From Odobenus rosmarus divergens (Eukaryota > Chordata > Mammalia > Carnivora > Odobenidae), in the NCBI RefSeq assembly GCF_000321225.1, contig NW_004450382.1:2643735-2707734 (forward strand): a DNA stretch of 64,000 nucleotides, given 5' to 3'. The number at the start of each line of letters is the position of its first letter. The stretch's first letter is position 1. The notes beneath the pieces were generated by a model that was given only the letters and a program-made list of their open reading frames with translations, did no database searches and was not told the origin of the DNA. Position numbers and translations under genes: made by a program. Shown here piece after piece: positions 22,003-33,344 of the stretch.

Positions 22003-23859
22003 CCAAGCCTCTGGGATGATAAATTTCAAACACTAAAGTGAGGTTCTAGAGTGAGATGTAAATTTTCAAGGGAAATATCTGAAAGCTTGTTACGTAATTC
22101 GAAAGGCCCTCCCTACATCAGATATAAAAGTAACTGGCTATGAGCAATTAAGGAGGGAGAATTTGAACAGCTTCCCTGGAGAGAGCAGTGCTATGGACTC
22201 CATCTCACTTAACGGGCAGGATGGGTAGTACTTGTCTCTCCCTCACGCCTGGTGAGGGAAGCTTCACTTTGACCCTTAAAGAGTGGGGAACGTGGTGGAC
22301 TTCGGGTGCCTGACTTGCACCTGACCAGTGTAAAGGACACAAGTTGGGCTGGATGGAAGGAGAGATGCATTAGAACTGGCCTGCACCCCTAGAATTTGTT
22401 GTAGAAAAGGATGTATCAATGAGCTGGTGTGGGTTTGTTTTAGGTCCCTTCCAAAACACCTGCCCAGACAGTGGCCAGGGCCACAGCAGAGAGCAATGGG
22501 GGCAGACACCGAGTCCCAGCAGCTGCAGAAAGATTGACAAGGTTCTGGCGAGCGCATTGCCCCCATCAGGGGAACTGCACAGCAGACGTCCCTCGTTGGA
22601 GGGGGTCTCCAAATGCCTACCAGAGCACCCCACAAACGTTAGCTTTAAACACTCAACAGCTGAGACAGTGCTAACGGGATCTTAGGTCTTTTCTGCTCCC
22701 ATTCTCTCTCTCCCTTCCCCACTGATTCCAGAGAGGTCAGAAACCGCAGGCAGCATCTGGGGAGGACTGCAAGAAGGCCAAGGAGGGCACATCCCCTTCC
22801 CAGGGTCAGGCACCTGCTGGTACGAAGCTCTGAGTGCAGGGAGGGGAGGTCACTGTAGCTTTGAATGAATTGAAAGCTATGGCTATTACATAAGGCTGGA
22901 TACTCTAATTTTGGAATTGGTGACTCAATGTGACCATGGGATTTTTATTATCTCAGCGGTATCAAAAAATTCTCTGGACCTCCCACACTGAAAACACTTT
23001 AAGGGGACACGGGGAGACAAAATGAAGCCAGCTTTGATTATTCCCTGATGTCTCTTGAATGTTCAATACACTGGTTGTACTAATTTAGGCAAAAAGGGCA
23101 ATTTAATGGTTCACACAATCGAAGTGTGGAAAGGGCCAGGGTGCAGAGGGCTTCAGGGACCACAGAAAGTGACTGGAACACCACTGGGCCTCCCTGAGAC
23201 ATTACTCTCCCCGACCGGCTTCCTTCCTGTCAGAAAACATGCTGCCAGCAACTTTCAGGCACACATCGCCTCTGAAAACGGACAGAGACTCCATCTCTCT
23301 GCTCCTAATGGCAAAACTCCCAGGACAGGGCCTGGTGTGCATCCGTTCCTCACGCCTGCTCTCATCACTGTGACAGGAGACAAGGATTATACAAAATCAT
23401 GATTCCCACATGACACATGTGGTTAGGAGCATTTACCAGAAGAAGAAATGTACTGTCCTGAACAAATGCAGGCTCTCGGGAACAGCAGGAAGTCTTCGGA
23501 AAACTCAGAGCTAGCTGAATCTCCTGGGTACACTAGGTATGGCCACAGACTACCTGAAATGGGCCACTGTTAAAATGGGCAGTGGACTTTTTTTCTCTCA
23601 TCCTCATTCTGCTGTGGGATTTTTTCTCCCCTCACCAATCTCCTTTTAAAATCTTTCTCATAATGCTCTCTGGCTCACCTCCCTCTACTTCCCAGCAGCC
23701 CTGAAGCCTGGCTCTGCCATGTGAGACTTCGCTTTTCCTGCAGCTCTCAAGGGGAGGCTTTCCTCTCAAATGCCAACTTCAGACATGAGGAGGGAAGTAC
23801 TGATGATGTGCTGTGGTGCTGTTTTCATCACCTATCTTGTGTTTGGGGTTTACTGAGCT
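22003..23859. other. Unassigned sequence
   Basis: No repeat was recognised. A strong polypyrimidine tract ending in CCAG at 22731 is followed by a 33-codon open frame to TGA at 22831-22833. A second tract ends in TCAG near 23231. Neither translates to a protein I recognise. Confidence 0.4.
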
Positions 23860-24361
23860 TCCTGGATCTACTGGTTTATGGTTTTAATCAAATCTGAAGA
23901 ATTTCTGGCCATTATTTCTCCAAAAAATTTTTTGCTCTCCCCTCTCTTCAGGGGGGTTCCAATGACACAAGTATTAGGCTGCTGGACATTCTACCACTCA
24001 CTGATGCTCTATTCATTTTTTTTTCCCAGTAATTTTGTTCTCTGTATTTTGTTCTAGATAATTCCTATTGAAATATCTTCTAGTTCACCACTCTTATCTT
24101 CTGCAGTGTCTAATCGTTTATCGGTTCAGTATGGTTTTCATCTCAAACACTATTTCTCATCTCTAAATTTCTTTTTATATCTTATATATCTTCCCGTAAT
24201 ATTCTGATTTTCTTCTACCTCCTTGAAGATAGGGAATATGTTTCAATGTCTTTGCCTACTAATTCTATTGTTTGTTATCCACTAGGCCTATTTCTATTGA
24301 TTGTTTTTCTCCTCATTAGGGATTGTTTTTTCATGCTTTTCTGAATTGCCTGGTCATTCTT

Positions 24362-24662
24362 TATATATTTATATATTTTTTAAGCTTTTAATTTAATTTT
24401 AAGGTTATTTTTAGATTTTATTTATTTATTTTCCAGAGAGAGAGAGAGGGAGTGCGCACAAGCAGGGGGAGGGGCAGAGGCAGAGGGAGAAGCAGGCTCC
24501 CCACTGAGCAGGGAGCCCGACATGGTACTTGATCCCAGGACCCTGGGATCATGCCCTGAGCCGAAAGTAGACGCTTAACCAACTGAGCCAGCCCGGCACC
24601 CTTAAGTTTTTTATTTTAATTCCAGTATAGCTAACATACAGTGTTGTATTAGTTTCAGGTGA
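24362..24662 (-). mobile_element. 5'-truncated antisense L1 scrap with target-site duplication and nested SINE
   Basis: It is flanked by the perfect 14-bp duplication GCCTGGTCATTCTT (24348-24361 and 24663-24676). It consists of an A/T-rich tail, a SINE at 24403-24601 and a short L1 piece ('ttccagtatagctaacatacagtgttgtattagtttcagg'). The L1 landed in the old repeat first and the SINE landed in the L1 later. Confidence 0.8.
24403..24601 (-). mobile_element. Carnivora SINE, antisense, nested in L1
   Basis: Reverse tail 'gattttatttatttattttcc', GA-rich body, then 'gatcatgccctgagcc…acgcttaaccaactgagcca'. Borders are approximate because the flanks are TTAAG/TTTTA-rich. Confidence 0.92.
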
Positions 24663-25106
24663 GCCTGGTCATTCTTGATTGGATGCCAGCCATGTGAATG
24701 TTACTTTGTTGGGTGCAGGATATTTGTGCATTCCTTAGTTATTTTTGAGATGCAGTTAAATTACTTAGAAAGTTTGATCCTTTCAAGGCTTGCTTTTAAG
24801 CTTTGTGGGGTTAAGATCAAAGCAAAGTGGACTTTAGTCTCAGTCTTCAGTCTGAGCTTTTCCTCTCCTGAGGTCCAGACTTGTATACCCAGCTGTCTGC
24901 TGGACACATCTGCTTCCTACAGACACCTGAAATTCAGGCTGCCCCACACAGATTTCTCTTTCACCACTCTCGCACGTGCAGAACCTGGTTCTTCTCCTGT
25001 AGTCCCTGCCTTAATGAATGGTACCACTATTCACCCAGCTGCCGAGCTTGAAACCTGAGAGGATTCCTTGATTCCTATTTCCTTCTTATTTAATTACCAT
25101 GTCCTT

Positions 25107-25612
25107 TTTTTTAAAGTTTTTATTTAAATTCCAGTTAGTTAACAGAGTTTAATATTAGTTTCAGGTGTACAATTTAGTGATTCAACACTTACATCACCCG
25201 GTGCTCAACCTAACAAGTGCACTCCTCAATCCCCGTCACCTATTTCCCCCATCCCCCACCCACCTCCCCTCTGATAACCAGTTTGTTCTCTATAGTCAAG
25301 AGTCTGTTTCTTGGTTTGCCTCTCGCTTTCTTTTTTACCCTTGGCTCATTTGTTTTGTTTCTTAAATTCCACACACAAATGAAATCATATGGTATTTGTC
25401 TTTCTCTGACTGACTTATTTCACTTACCATAACAGTCTCTAGCTCCATCCATGTCCTTGCAAATGGCAAGCTTTCATCCTTTTTATGGCTGAGTAATATT
25501 CCATTGTATATATACCACATCTTCTTTATCCATTCATCTGTCGATGGACACCTGGGCTATTTCCATAATTTGGCTATTGTAGATAATGCTGCTATAAACA
25601 CTGGGGTGCATG
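25107..25612 (-). mobile_element. 5'-truncated L1 3' end, antisense, with target-site duplication
   Basis: It begins with poly(T) and the L1 3' UTR. It then reads the familiar ORF2 C-terminal antisense wording 'ctgagtaatattccattgtatatataccacatcttctttatccattcatc'. The duplication is AATTACCATGTCCTT (25092-25106) and AATTACCATGTTCTT (25613-25627), one mismatch. It is a classic truncated L1 insertion into L2. Confidence 0.92.
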
Positions 25613-25823
25613 AATTACCATGTTCTTTAAATTTCATCTTCTAAATGGATCTCAAACCCACTTACTTTTGTCCATTTTTACTATCCCTGATTAAGAAGCC
25701 AGCTTCACCTCTCATTTGGATTACCTGCTTCCTGTCTTATCCCTCTCTAACAGATTCTTCCTGATGTGACCAGAGCTATCTTTCTATAGGACAAATATGG
25801 TCATGTCATATCTGCTTAACATG

Positions 25824-25867
25824 CCCCTCTCTGTCAAATAAATAAATAAAATCTTTAAAAAAAAAAA
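25824..25867 (+). mobile_element. Extremely 5'-truncated SINE tail
   Basis: Only 'CCCCTCTCTGTCAAATAAAT…AAAATCTTT-A(n)' is present, the last ~45 bases of a Carnivora SINE, with no head. A full SINE starts 10 bases further on. Confidence 0.8.
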
Positions 25868-25876
25868 ATAACTGCC

Positions 25877-26073
25877 AGGGCGCCTGGGTGGCTCAGTCGT
25901 TAAGCGTCTGCCTTCGGCTCAGGTCACGATCCCAGGGTCCTGGGATCGAGCCCCGCATTGGGCTCCCTGCTCCGAGGGGAAGCCTGCTTCTCCCTCTCCC
26001 TCTCACCCTGCTTGTGTTCCCTCTCTCGCTGTCTCTCTCTGTCAAATAAGTAAATAAAATCTTAAAAAAAATC
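25877..26073 (+). mobile_element. Carnivora SINE with short target-site duplication
   Basis: Near-consensus. ATAACTGCC flanks it at 25868-25876 and 26077-26085, so it landed at the A-tail of the truncated SINE copy. Confidence 0.95.
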
Positions 26074-26479
26074 ATAATAACTGCCTAAAACCTCTGAATG
26101 CCCTCTATTGTTCTAAGAATGAATCTTAAGTCTCTTGGTTCATAAGGTCCATCAGGATCTGACCTATAGCGACCATTCCAACCTTACTTTTGGAGTCCCT
26201 GCACCACCCCCACTCTGCCCTTGCCAAATTCTATGCTCTGGCCAGACTGAGCTATTTTATTTTCCTCCAAAGTATCTTTAACATCTCTAGGTCAGCCTTC
26301 ATACCTGCTTCTCCCTTCACTTAAAATATTATTCCCAACCCCTTTCCACATTGGGCTGTTCTCTACACATTACTCCTAAATGACCCATGGTCACCTCAAA
26401 CTCGAAATGCTGCAAATCAGACTTATCTGCACCCTGTCCCCCAGCCCTGTTTTTTGTTTTGTTTGCCAGTACCATTACC

Positions 26480-27160
26480 ATTCAGTCCTCCAGGAAAGAC
26501 ATGTTTGGTGCACCGTCTCTCATTTCTAAATACAGATCCTCCTCCCTACATTGGCGGTCACTGCCTTTGCTGGATCGGCACTGTTGCTTAGGCCATGCGG
26601 CAAGCTCTTCATCTGTCTGTACCTGTCCTCCCGGCCTCACCTTCCGCCACTCCCCTTTGGGCAGCCTTTCTGCCTGAGAGCTACTGCAGACAATGTTTCC
26701 TCTATTTGCAATGCCCTCACTCACCCCGCTGACTTGGCAAACACCCACTCATCCTTCAAGATACAGTTGTCAAAGCAAAATCTAACAGGTACTTCGGTAG
26801 CACTACAAGGACCTTCATGGTTTGGCCCTTACCTACCTTTCCATCTCCAGCTGCACTACCTTCCCCACTGAGCTCTCTGCTCAGGCCATTCCGGCCTTCT
26901 TTCTGTTCCTTGAATAAGCCACGAGCTGTCTCAACATAAGACTTTTTCTGAGAAGCAGTGTTTTTCTGTCTGAAATGTGTCCTCTTTACTTGGTTAATTC
27001 CCGCCTATCCTTTAGACCCTAGTGCAAATGTACTCTTTCCGAAGAGCATGCGTTGACCCTCCTGCCTAGGTTGTGCCCCCTCTTTCACGCTCCTCTAACA
27101 CAGTATTAGAGCATTAACAATCATTTGTCCTCATGACACTTCTGTCCTCCTTTGGAAACA
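26480..27160 (+). mobile_element. L2 3' fragments
   Basis: 'ctcactcaccccgctgacttggcaaacacccactcatccttcaag', 'ggaccttcatggtttggcccttacctacctttccatctccagc' and 'cattccggccttctttctgttccttgaataagccacgagc' are sense L2 blocks. Their order suggests more than one L2 copy or an internal rearrangement. Confidence 0.6.
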
Positions 27161-27339
27161 AGCCCCTTGAATTTCTTTTAAGGAACTGCCCTTCTTCTCC
27201 TACAGGCAAGTGGTGAGACTGTCAACAGGATTTGCCTGCCCAGAGCAGAGGCACTTGACAAAAGCTAGGTTAGTTAGTTGGACTCTTTCCCTCTTAAGCT
27301 GAGTGGCGCCAGGGAGTAAAACAGGGTGCTGAAGAAATG

Positions 27340-27525
27340 GACTGTTTGTTGTAATCTAGATTCCTGGCACTGCCCTTCATGTTCTTTCCGAGGGCCAGCT
27401 GTGTGACATTTAATTTAGTTCTATGGGTACCCATGACCTTCCAGTAAATTCCTTTTTCTTTAAGTTAGCCGGGTTCAGTTTCTGTTGCTTGCAGTTAAAC
27501 AATCCTAACTATATATACCTTGTAT
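27340..27525 (+). mobile_element. Possible MaLR/MER-type LTR fragment
   Basis: 'ccttccagtaaattcctttttctttaagttagccgggttcagtttctgttgcttgcagttaaacaatcctaact' resembles the 3' end of a common mammalian solo LTR. The exact family is uncertain. Confidence 0.45.
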
Positions 27526-28770
27526 AGGGTCTGGCACAGAGGTTGGTATTCCATCAATGTGCTAAACAAATGGAAGAATGAACGGAGTGACCAGATGACC
27601 AAAAGAGCCTAATGAGTAGCCCTAAGACCTGGATTCTCTGTCTCCTTCCTCTCTGTCACTAGTCCGGCCACCTTTTACAGCGCTCTCGGCCCACCCAGAT
27701 GATTACATCACAGTCACCTGCCCTAGCTCTTCTTAGGCACTCCTCCCCCATTTTGGTTTCTGGCTTTTACTTTGGGGTTCCTTTTTGAGGACTCCACATT
27801 CGCCCAGGCAATTCCCTCCTGTCATTTATAAAAGCCTAAAACTTAACTTTCTCCACAAAGACTTCCTGAGGCTCCTGAGTGACTAACACCATTTCCAGAG
27901 CAGCCAGAGATTGGATCTGACCAGCACTGCACTCTCACATTCAGAAGCTGGTTACTGGTGGTCTGATCTGTGCCCTGTTCCTCATGGAGTTCCGAGACTA
28001 GCAGGAAAGCTGAAGTCTGATCTTTAGGAAATGTAAACTAGAATAGAAAGCAATCAGGGAGGCAGAGGCATAATGCTCTGGGACACAGGAGCGGAGTGTC
28101 TTACTATCAGGTGCGGGCAAGGCTGTAGATCCCAGAACATCTCACAGTATACAAATGTGTTTCTGAAGTTGCATGTGAATGCAGCTTAGACAACAGAAAT
28201 GCTATTTTGAGTGTACCAACTCTTCAGGGTTGATTTGCATCTGGGGAAGCTGGCAGTAAAGCCTGGGTCTCACTGGCAGTCCACTGATGCCAAATCTGTG
28301 GTAAGCACAGAAGACTCTGGGACTCGCAAGTCAGCCGCGCACAATGTAGGCTGATGTGCATATGCAGCCCCCTCCCCCCCCAAGTGCCTGAGGGTGCTCT
28401 CTCCTCAGGTGTCAAAGCAGCAAGCCCACAGCTATGCAGTGAAGGAGAAATGTTTAGTCTGGTGGTTTGGGCTTTCTGCCTTAGCCAGGCTGCAAAGCTC
28501 AGCATTAGAAAAATCCCTGGCCAAGGAGCACACATGTGTCCTCTGCCTGGCTCCAGGTGGGAAGTGGCATGGATAATGCAAATCTCTGCTCTTCTCCTCC
28601 CACACCTGTACCATGTCAGACCCATGAATGCATGCAGTGCTTTTTCAGATGCCTACAGCCTTTGAAATTAACCATTAACTCTTCCACTGCCGTTGCAAAG
28701 GACCAAGTCAGTGTTCTGAGCTCATGCAAACTCCTAGAAGGTTCAGACACTGGACATAAACAAAAGGGGG
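27526..28770. other. Unassigned sequence
   Basis: No repeat or gene recognised. Overlapping open frames on both strands at 28224-28665 mirror each other and have no family features. Confidence 0.4.
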
Positions 28771-28774
28771 CTAT

Positions 28775-29085
28775 GCACTAAAGTGTGTATGCACCTGGTG
28801 ATGAAACCTCTCTCTCTGTAAGACAAAATTAACAAAATTACAAGGAGAAATATACGCGTCTCCTGTCATCCTAATGGGAAACACAAGAACCCCTGAAAAA
28901 CCAGGCTCACAGAATCCGTGAGAATTCAAAAGACTTGAACAGAACAATTAATAAATTTGAACTGATATACAGAGTACCTTACACCCAACGAGTGGAGAAT
29001 GCACTTTCTTTTCAAGCATATATGGAATATTTATGAAAACTGACCACCTCTGAGGCATAAACCCTGATATAAAAAATTATGAACA
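28775..29085 (+). mobile_element. Old L1 ORF2 (endonuclease-region) fragment
   Basis: 'tatgcacctggtgatgaaacctc', 'acaaaattaacaaaattacaaggagaaat' and 'gaacagaacaattaataaatttgaactgatatacagagtacc…cttttcaagcatatatggaatattta' are degenerate sense L1 ORF2. Frameshifts are abundant. Confidence 0.75.
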
Positions 29086-29660
29086 CTGAAATAAGCTCAA
29101 GCTTTTCACTTAAAAATTTGAAAATGCCTATTTGTGTTCAACATTTAATATATTTCATAATACTTCGTATTTCATTTTGTTCATAATTCTGTAAAGAAAA
29201 TTATAAATGCTCTCACAATGCCCGATTTAGATAGCCCTAAGTGCCCTCCTGTTTATTTTAGCACGGTGTACGAACAAAATCATTCTCAACCTCTGCTCTC
29301 ACGTGTAAACAGCCAGGAACACCGCACTACACAGCGAGATCCTATTCTAGGATGAAGGGAGACCTCCCTCAAGCCAAGTATCCTACTCTAGCCTCATCAT
29401 TAGGCCACGGAGCCCCAGAATGGCATTTCTGGAACACAGGTGCACATTGTGAGCCAACTGTGCTACTGGCATTTTTGGTCTCCAGTGACCCACTTCCCTT
29501 TTTCATTCTAAAGAACAACCACAAAATCTCATCAGCTGTCCCTATAATCCGCACAAAGTAGATGTTTAGTAACTAATGGCTACTGATGACATTGGTGAAC
29601 ATTTCCCACGAAGAGGAACAGTTTGAAGAACACTGCTGGGGTATATAAAGTTTATGGGAT
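29086..29660. other. Unassigned sequence
   Basis: No feature recognised. Confidence 0.4.
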
Positions 29661-29675
29661 AAAGATATGGATGTC

Positions 29676-29848
29676 GGGCGCCTGGGTGGCTCAGATGGTT
29701 AAACGTCTGCCTTCGGCTCAGGTCATGATCCCAGGGTCCTGGGATCGAGTCCCACATTGGGCTCCCTGCTCCTTGGGAGCCTGCTTCTCCCTCTGCCTCT
29801 CTCTCTCTCTCTTTCATGAATAAATAAATAAAATCTTTAAAAAAAAAA
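29676..29848 (+). mobile_element. Carnivora SINE with target-site duplication
   Basis: Near-consensus. The perfect 15-bp duplication AAAGATATGGATGTC lies at 29661-29675 and 29849-29863. Confidence 0.98.
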
Positions 29849-29863
29849 AAAGATATGGATGTC

Positions 29864-30249
29864 ATTCCATCGGAAAATTACAGTGCTTCATATTAGAATG
29901 CACACAAGCCAGCCAGACAGGACAGGCCAACAGGCAAGAAAACTCCAACCATATTAAGGAAGAAGCTCTGCAGCCAGATCTTCTCTAAAGCGGTCGTCTT
30001 TGGCTCCAATCTCTGAGCTATGATGAATTGCTAAGTGCAAAGGGCTGAGGGGTAAATGGAACAAGGACCTATCTTAACCGAAACAGGTCTCTCATTTCCG
30101 AAGGAATGGCACTGCACAGTCTCCAAAAACAGTCATAAGCTATATTAAACAGAAGTAATATAGGTCATAGCTTGGGTGAAGGAGAAAGTTGGCAACAGTT
30201 GCAAATGGACTGTCAGACACAGCAGGCGAAGGGAGAAAGTGAGGGGAAC
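29864..30249. other. Unassigned sequence
   Basis: No feature recognised. Confidence 0.4.
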
Positions 30250-30482
30250 AACTGTTTATCGAGCACCTACTGCGTACTCACGCTACTCCCAGTACTTTTA
30301 CCTACACTCTCTATTTAATCCTTAAGCCCCTACAGGGCAGGCACTGTCTCCATTCTACAGATGAGGGAACAGAGGCTTAGAGAGCAGAGAGAACATGTTC
30401 AAGACGCCCAACCAGTAAGTGGACCAGCTGAACCAACCCAAGTCTGACTCTGAAGCTTCTTTTCTTTAAATTATGCCACACT
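30250..30482 (-). mobile_element. MIR SINE, antisense
   Basis: 'tttatcgagcacctactgcgtactcacgc', 'ccattctacagatgagggaacagaggcttagagagc' and 'caaccagtaagtggaccagc' make a long reverse MIR. Confidence 0.85.
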
Positions 30483-31390
30483 GACTCTCAGAGGCTGCAA
30501 GAATTGCAGACCCGCATATGAAGAGAGTAGCTGCTGGGAGGGCAATTATCTATTACCGCTACCCCTCTGCCCCAGGGTGATGGCAAAAGGCCCCAGCCAG
30601 GCCCCCACATGAATCATGGGAGTCAGCAACAGCCCAGAGGGGCTGGCGAAAATGCAAACAGCTCCCACATCATCTCAAGTCAGGGAAATAAATCATAATG
30701 GAGGATCAATTAATCAAAGACCAACTAAAATAGGAAAAGCAATATTATAAAATAAACACAGAAAAATGCACGACCTAGACTAAATTAAGTGACCCAGTAA
30801 AATAACTCAGAGGTTCACAAACTGAAATCCAATCTTAAATGGGTGCACACTGGAGTGGGGGAAGGGAGAGGCCTCGCAAGAAGCTCCTGATAAGTTGTGG
30901 TCCCCTGTGACTTGGTACCCTCCGTCCCAGCACAGCATAGCTCTTCTCCAGCGTGACATACCTGGGGCCAACGGAAAGTGGAACCTCACTGGGAGGCTGG
31001 CGCCCCAGCCCAGCCAGCGCTGGCAAACGCGTCATGCACCTATTTCTCCTCTGTCCTGGGAAAATAGCAGGGCATGCAGGGAATTCAATTCTATTCTAGC
31101 AAGTGTGTCCAGACCATGCCAGGGCATCTTGCACGAAGCTGCAGGAGAATTTTGGCAGACGACATGACAAAAGAGGGGATAAGACATAGCAAAAATGGCT
31201 CACTCTGTAGTTGGTACCTTAAACTTCGTGGAGCTTACCACCTCGTAAGGCAGATAAGTACAAATAATCACCAAGCAATTATTATATAAAATAAGACAGA
31301 GTCCCTGTCTCCAAAAAAAATTAATTTTCTTTTTTCCCAGCTTTAGGATTAACACATGCTATTTATTAACCATAAAATAAGTTTTTTTTT
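30483..31390. other. Unassigned sequence
   Basis: No feature recognised. Confidence 0.4.
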
Positions 31391-31404
31391 TCATTTGGAT
31401 TTTT

Positions 31405-31590
31405 TTTTTTTAAAGATTTTATTTATTTACTTATTTATTTGAGAGAGAGCATGAGAGGGGGGAGGGTCAGAGGGAGAAGCAGACTCCCTGCTGAGCAGGG
31501 AGCCCGATGTGGGACTCGATCCCAGGACTCCGGGATCATGACCTGAGCCGAAGGCAGTCGCTTAACCAACATGAGCCACCCAGGCGCCCC
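31405..31590 (-). mobile_element. Carnivora SINE, antisense, with target-site duplication
   Basis: Full-length reverse copy ending 'CCACCCAGGCGCCCC'. TCATTTGGATTTTT flanks it at 31391-31404 and 31591-31604. Confidence 0.97.
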
Positions 31591-31604
31591 TCATTTGGAT
31601 TTTT

Positions 31605-32070
31605 AAATAATGAAGTTAAGAATCATTTGAAATTCCCATTATCTAAAGTTAATTGCTGTAAACATTTTGGTGAAAATCTTCCCAGAAATCTCTCTTTCCA
31701 TAAATACATGTGTGAATGTGCATATATAAGTTTACTTACTCATGGCCTCAATATACATGCTCTTTGTTCCTGTTTTGCTCACTCACCAATATCAACATCT
31801 TCTGTGTCAATAAAAATAAAATAAAAATGTAATTTTATTTTTTTATCTTTATTTTTTAATTTTTTTATCTTTATTTTTTCGGTGCAAAAAAGGTAGTTTT
31901 ATTAAGGCACAGACCCAGGACCTGTGGGCAGGAAGAGCTGCACTGGAGTTGTCTACATCATCATTTTTAATGGCTATACAGTATTCCACCATATGGATGT
32001 GCCATTTTTTTATGTAATCCTTAAGTACCCATTGCATGATGGACATCACCATTTCTATTTTTCTACTCTT
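31605..32070 (-). mobile_element. Degraded L1-like antisense sequence with a small retrocopy inside
   Basis: 'tttttaatggctatacagtattccaccatatggatgtgcc' is antisense L1. It is preceded by T/ATCTTTA-rich DNA and by the 31881-31948 fragment described separately. 31605-31815 also looks LINE-like but weakly. Confidence 0.55.
31881..31948 (-). mobile_element. Short retrocopy resembling the R/U5 end of a carnivoran ERV LTR
   Basis: On the minus strand a ~65-base piece contains CAGGTCCTGGGTCTGTGCC, then TTAATAAAAC (polyadenylation signal), then ACCTTTTTTGCACCG, followed by an A-rich tail with ATAAAG units. I recall the wording 'ttaataaaac…cacctttttgcacc' from carnivoran class I ERV LTRs. The A-tail after the expected cleavage site suggests a 5'-truncated retrotransposed transcript rather than LTR DNA. 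No viral coding sequence is present. Confidence 0.45.
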
Positions 32071-32074
32071 CACT

Positions 32075-32835
32075 CAACAAATATTCACTGAGCACCTATT
32101 ATATGCCAGCTACTGTTCTCTAAGTTCCAGGGACACAGTGATGAACAAGACAGGCAAAGTCCCCGGGGAAATTCTACTGGGGGAGACTGACAGTAAGCAA
32201 GTAAACAGCAGATAATTTGAAGGAAGGATAAGTGCTAAGAAATAAAGACATACCTTCTTAGAGAAGGACTAGCTGTCAAGAGAATGGACTACTTTAGGTG
32301 CAGTGGTCCAAGAAGGCCTTCCTGCAGAGAGCACATCCGAACACAGACCTGGGATTGTCACATTAAGAGTGAAGCATTCTAGGATGAGGAGACACTGAGC
32401 ACAAAGGCCCTGACACAGGAAGGGGCCTGGCCTATTCACGGACTTGCAGGAAGGCCAATGTGGCTTGAGGGCAGTGAGGGACAAAATGGACTAACACACA
32501 AGTGTTGAGATGATTCCAGAGAAACTGGAGTGGGAGCCGGCAAGGCAGACTCTGTAAGTCATGGAGTTTGGATTTTATTTTAAGTGCACCGTGAAGTCAA
32601 TGGAGAGCTTTCAGCGGGAACAAGATATGATCTGACTTACATTTTAAAAGATCACTCTGGCTACAGTGTGGAGAATGGACTACCGGGAGGTGACAAATGA
32701 GCAGAGAGACCAGTAGATGTTTCCTTACCCAGGGGAGAGAAGATGGTACCTTGGACAGAGCTGCTAGAAAAAGGTGGTTGCCAGGTCTGTGGCTTGAACA
32801 CTTTGGGGGACGGGGACAAAAAAATGGGAGAGGAA
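32075..32835 (-). mobile_element. Long L2 LINE 3' fragment, antisense
   Basis: It runs from 'caacaaatattcactgagcacctattatatgccagctactg' through 'gaagcattctaggatgaggagacactgagcacaaaggccctgacacagg' and 'ggagtttggattttattttaagtgc' to 'gatatgatctgacttacattttaaaagatcactctggct'. Collinear with the L2 copies at 11.9 and 42.7 kb. Confidence 0.8.
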
Positions 32836-32879
32836 CCACTTTGAGTGCACAGATCCCACACACATTCCATTAGATTTAC

Positions 32880-33344
32880 ATGTAAGTATTTTGGTTTCGG
32901 AGGGGCTGCTGTTAATTTTTTCTAATTTTTAATTTTTAATTATTCATTACTAGTATATAGAAATATAATTAATTTTTTATGTTTTGACCTTATATCCCAT
33001 CATCTTGCTAAACTCAATTATTAGTTCTAGGAGGGTTTTTTTTGTAGATTCCTTGAGATTTTCTATGTGGGCAATCATGTCACCTATGAGAAGGGTCAGT
33101 TTTACGCCTTCCTTTCCAATCTGTATTCTCATTGCTCCTTTTTCTTGCCCTACTGCACTGGCTAGGACTTGCAGGAGTGGTTCCTGATCTCACAGGGAGA
33201 GCAGTTTCTCACCATGAAGTATGCTGTTTGCTGTGGGTTGTTTGGAGATGCCTCCTATCCAGTTCATGAAGTTCCCTTCTAAGTTTACTGAGAGTTTTTA
33301 TCAGGAGTAGATGTTGAATTTTTGTCAAATACTTTTTCTTCACC
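32880..33344 (-). mobile_element. Old L1 ORF2 fragment, antisense
   Basis: 'attgagattttctatgtgggcaatcatgtcacc'-type wording, 'gcactggctaggacttgcagg' and 'agtttttatcaggagtagatgttgaatttttgtcaaa' are antisense L1 reverse-transcriptase region. Confidence 0.8.

Larger units (their letters stand above)
23860..24980 (-). mobile_element. Unnamed old interspersed repeat, copy B, interrupted
   Basis: 'gataattcctattgaaatatcttctagttcacc…ttctgcagtgtctaatc' matches copy C at 33.5 kb and copy A at 16.0 kb. It is interrupted at 24362-24662 by a truncated antisense L1, and sequence resumes at 'tgattggatgccagccatgtg'. Strand and family name are uncertain. Confidence 0.4.
25020..26385 (+). mobile_element. L2 LINE fragment interrupted by L1 and SINEs
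   Basis: 'gaggattccttgattcctatttcc', then 'cccacttacttttgtccatttttactatccctgattaagaagcc', then 'aacctctgaatgccctctattgttctaagaatgaatc', then 'gccaaattctatgctctggccagactgagc' give an L2 order in sense across the insertions at 25107-25612 and 25824-26073. Confidence 0.65.
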
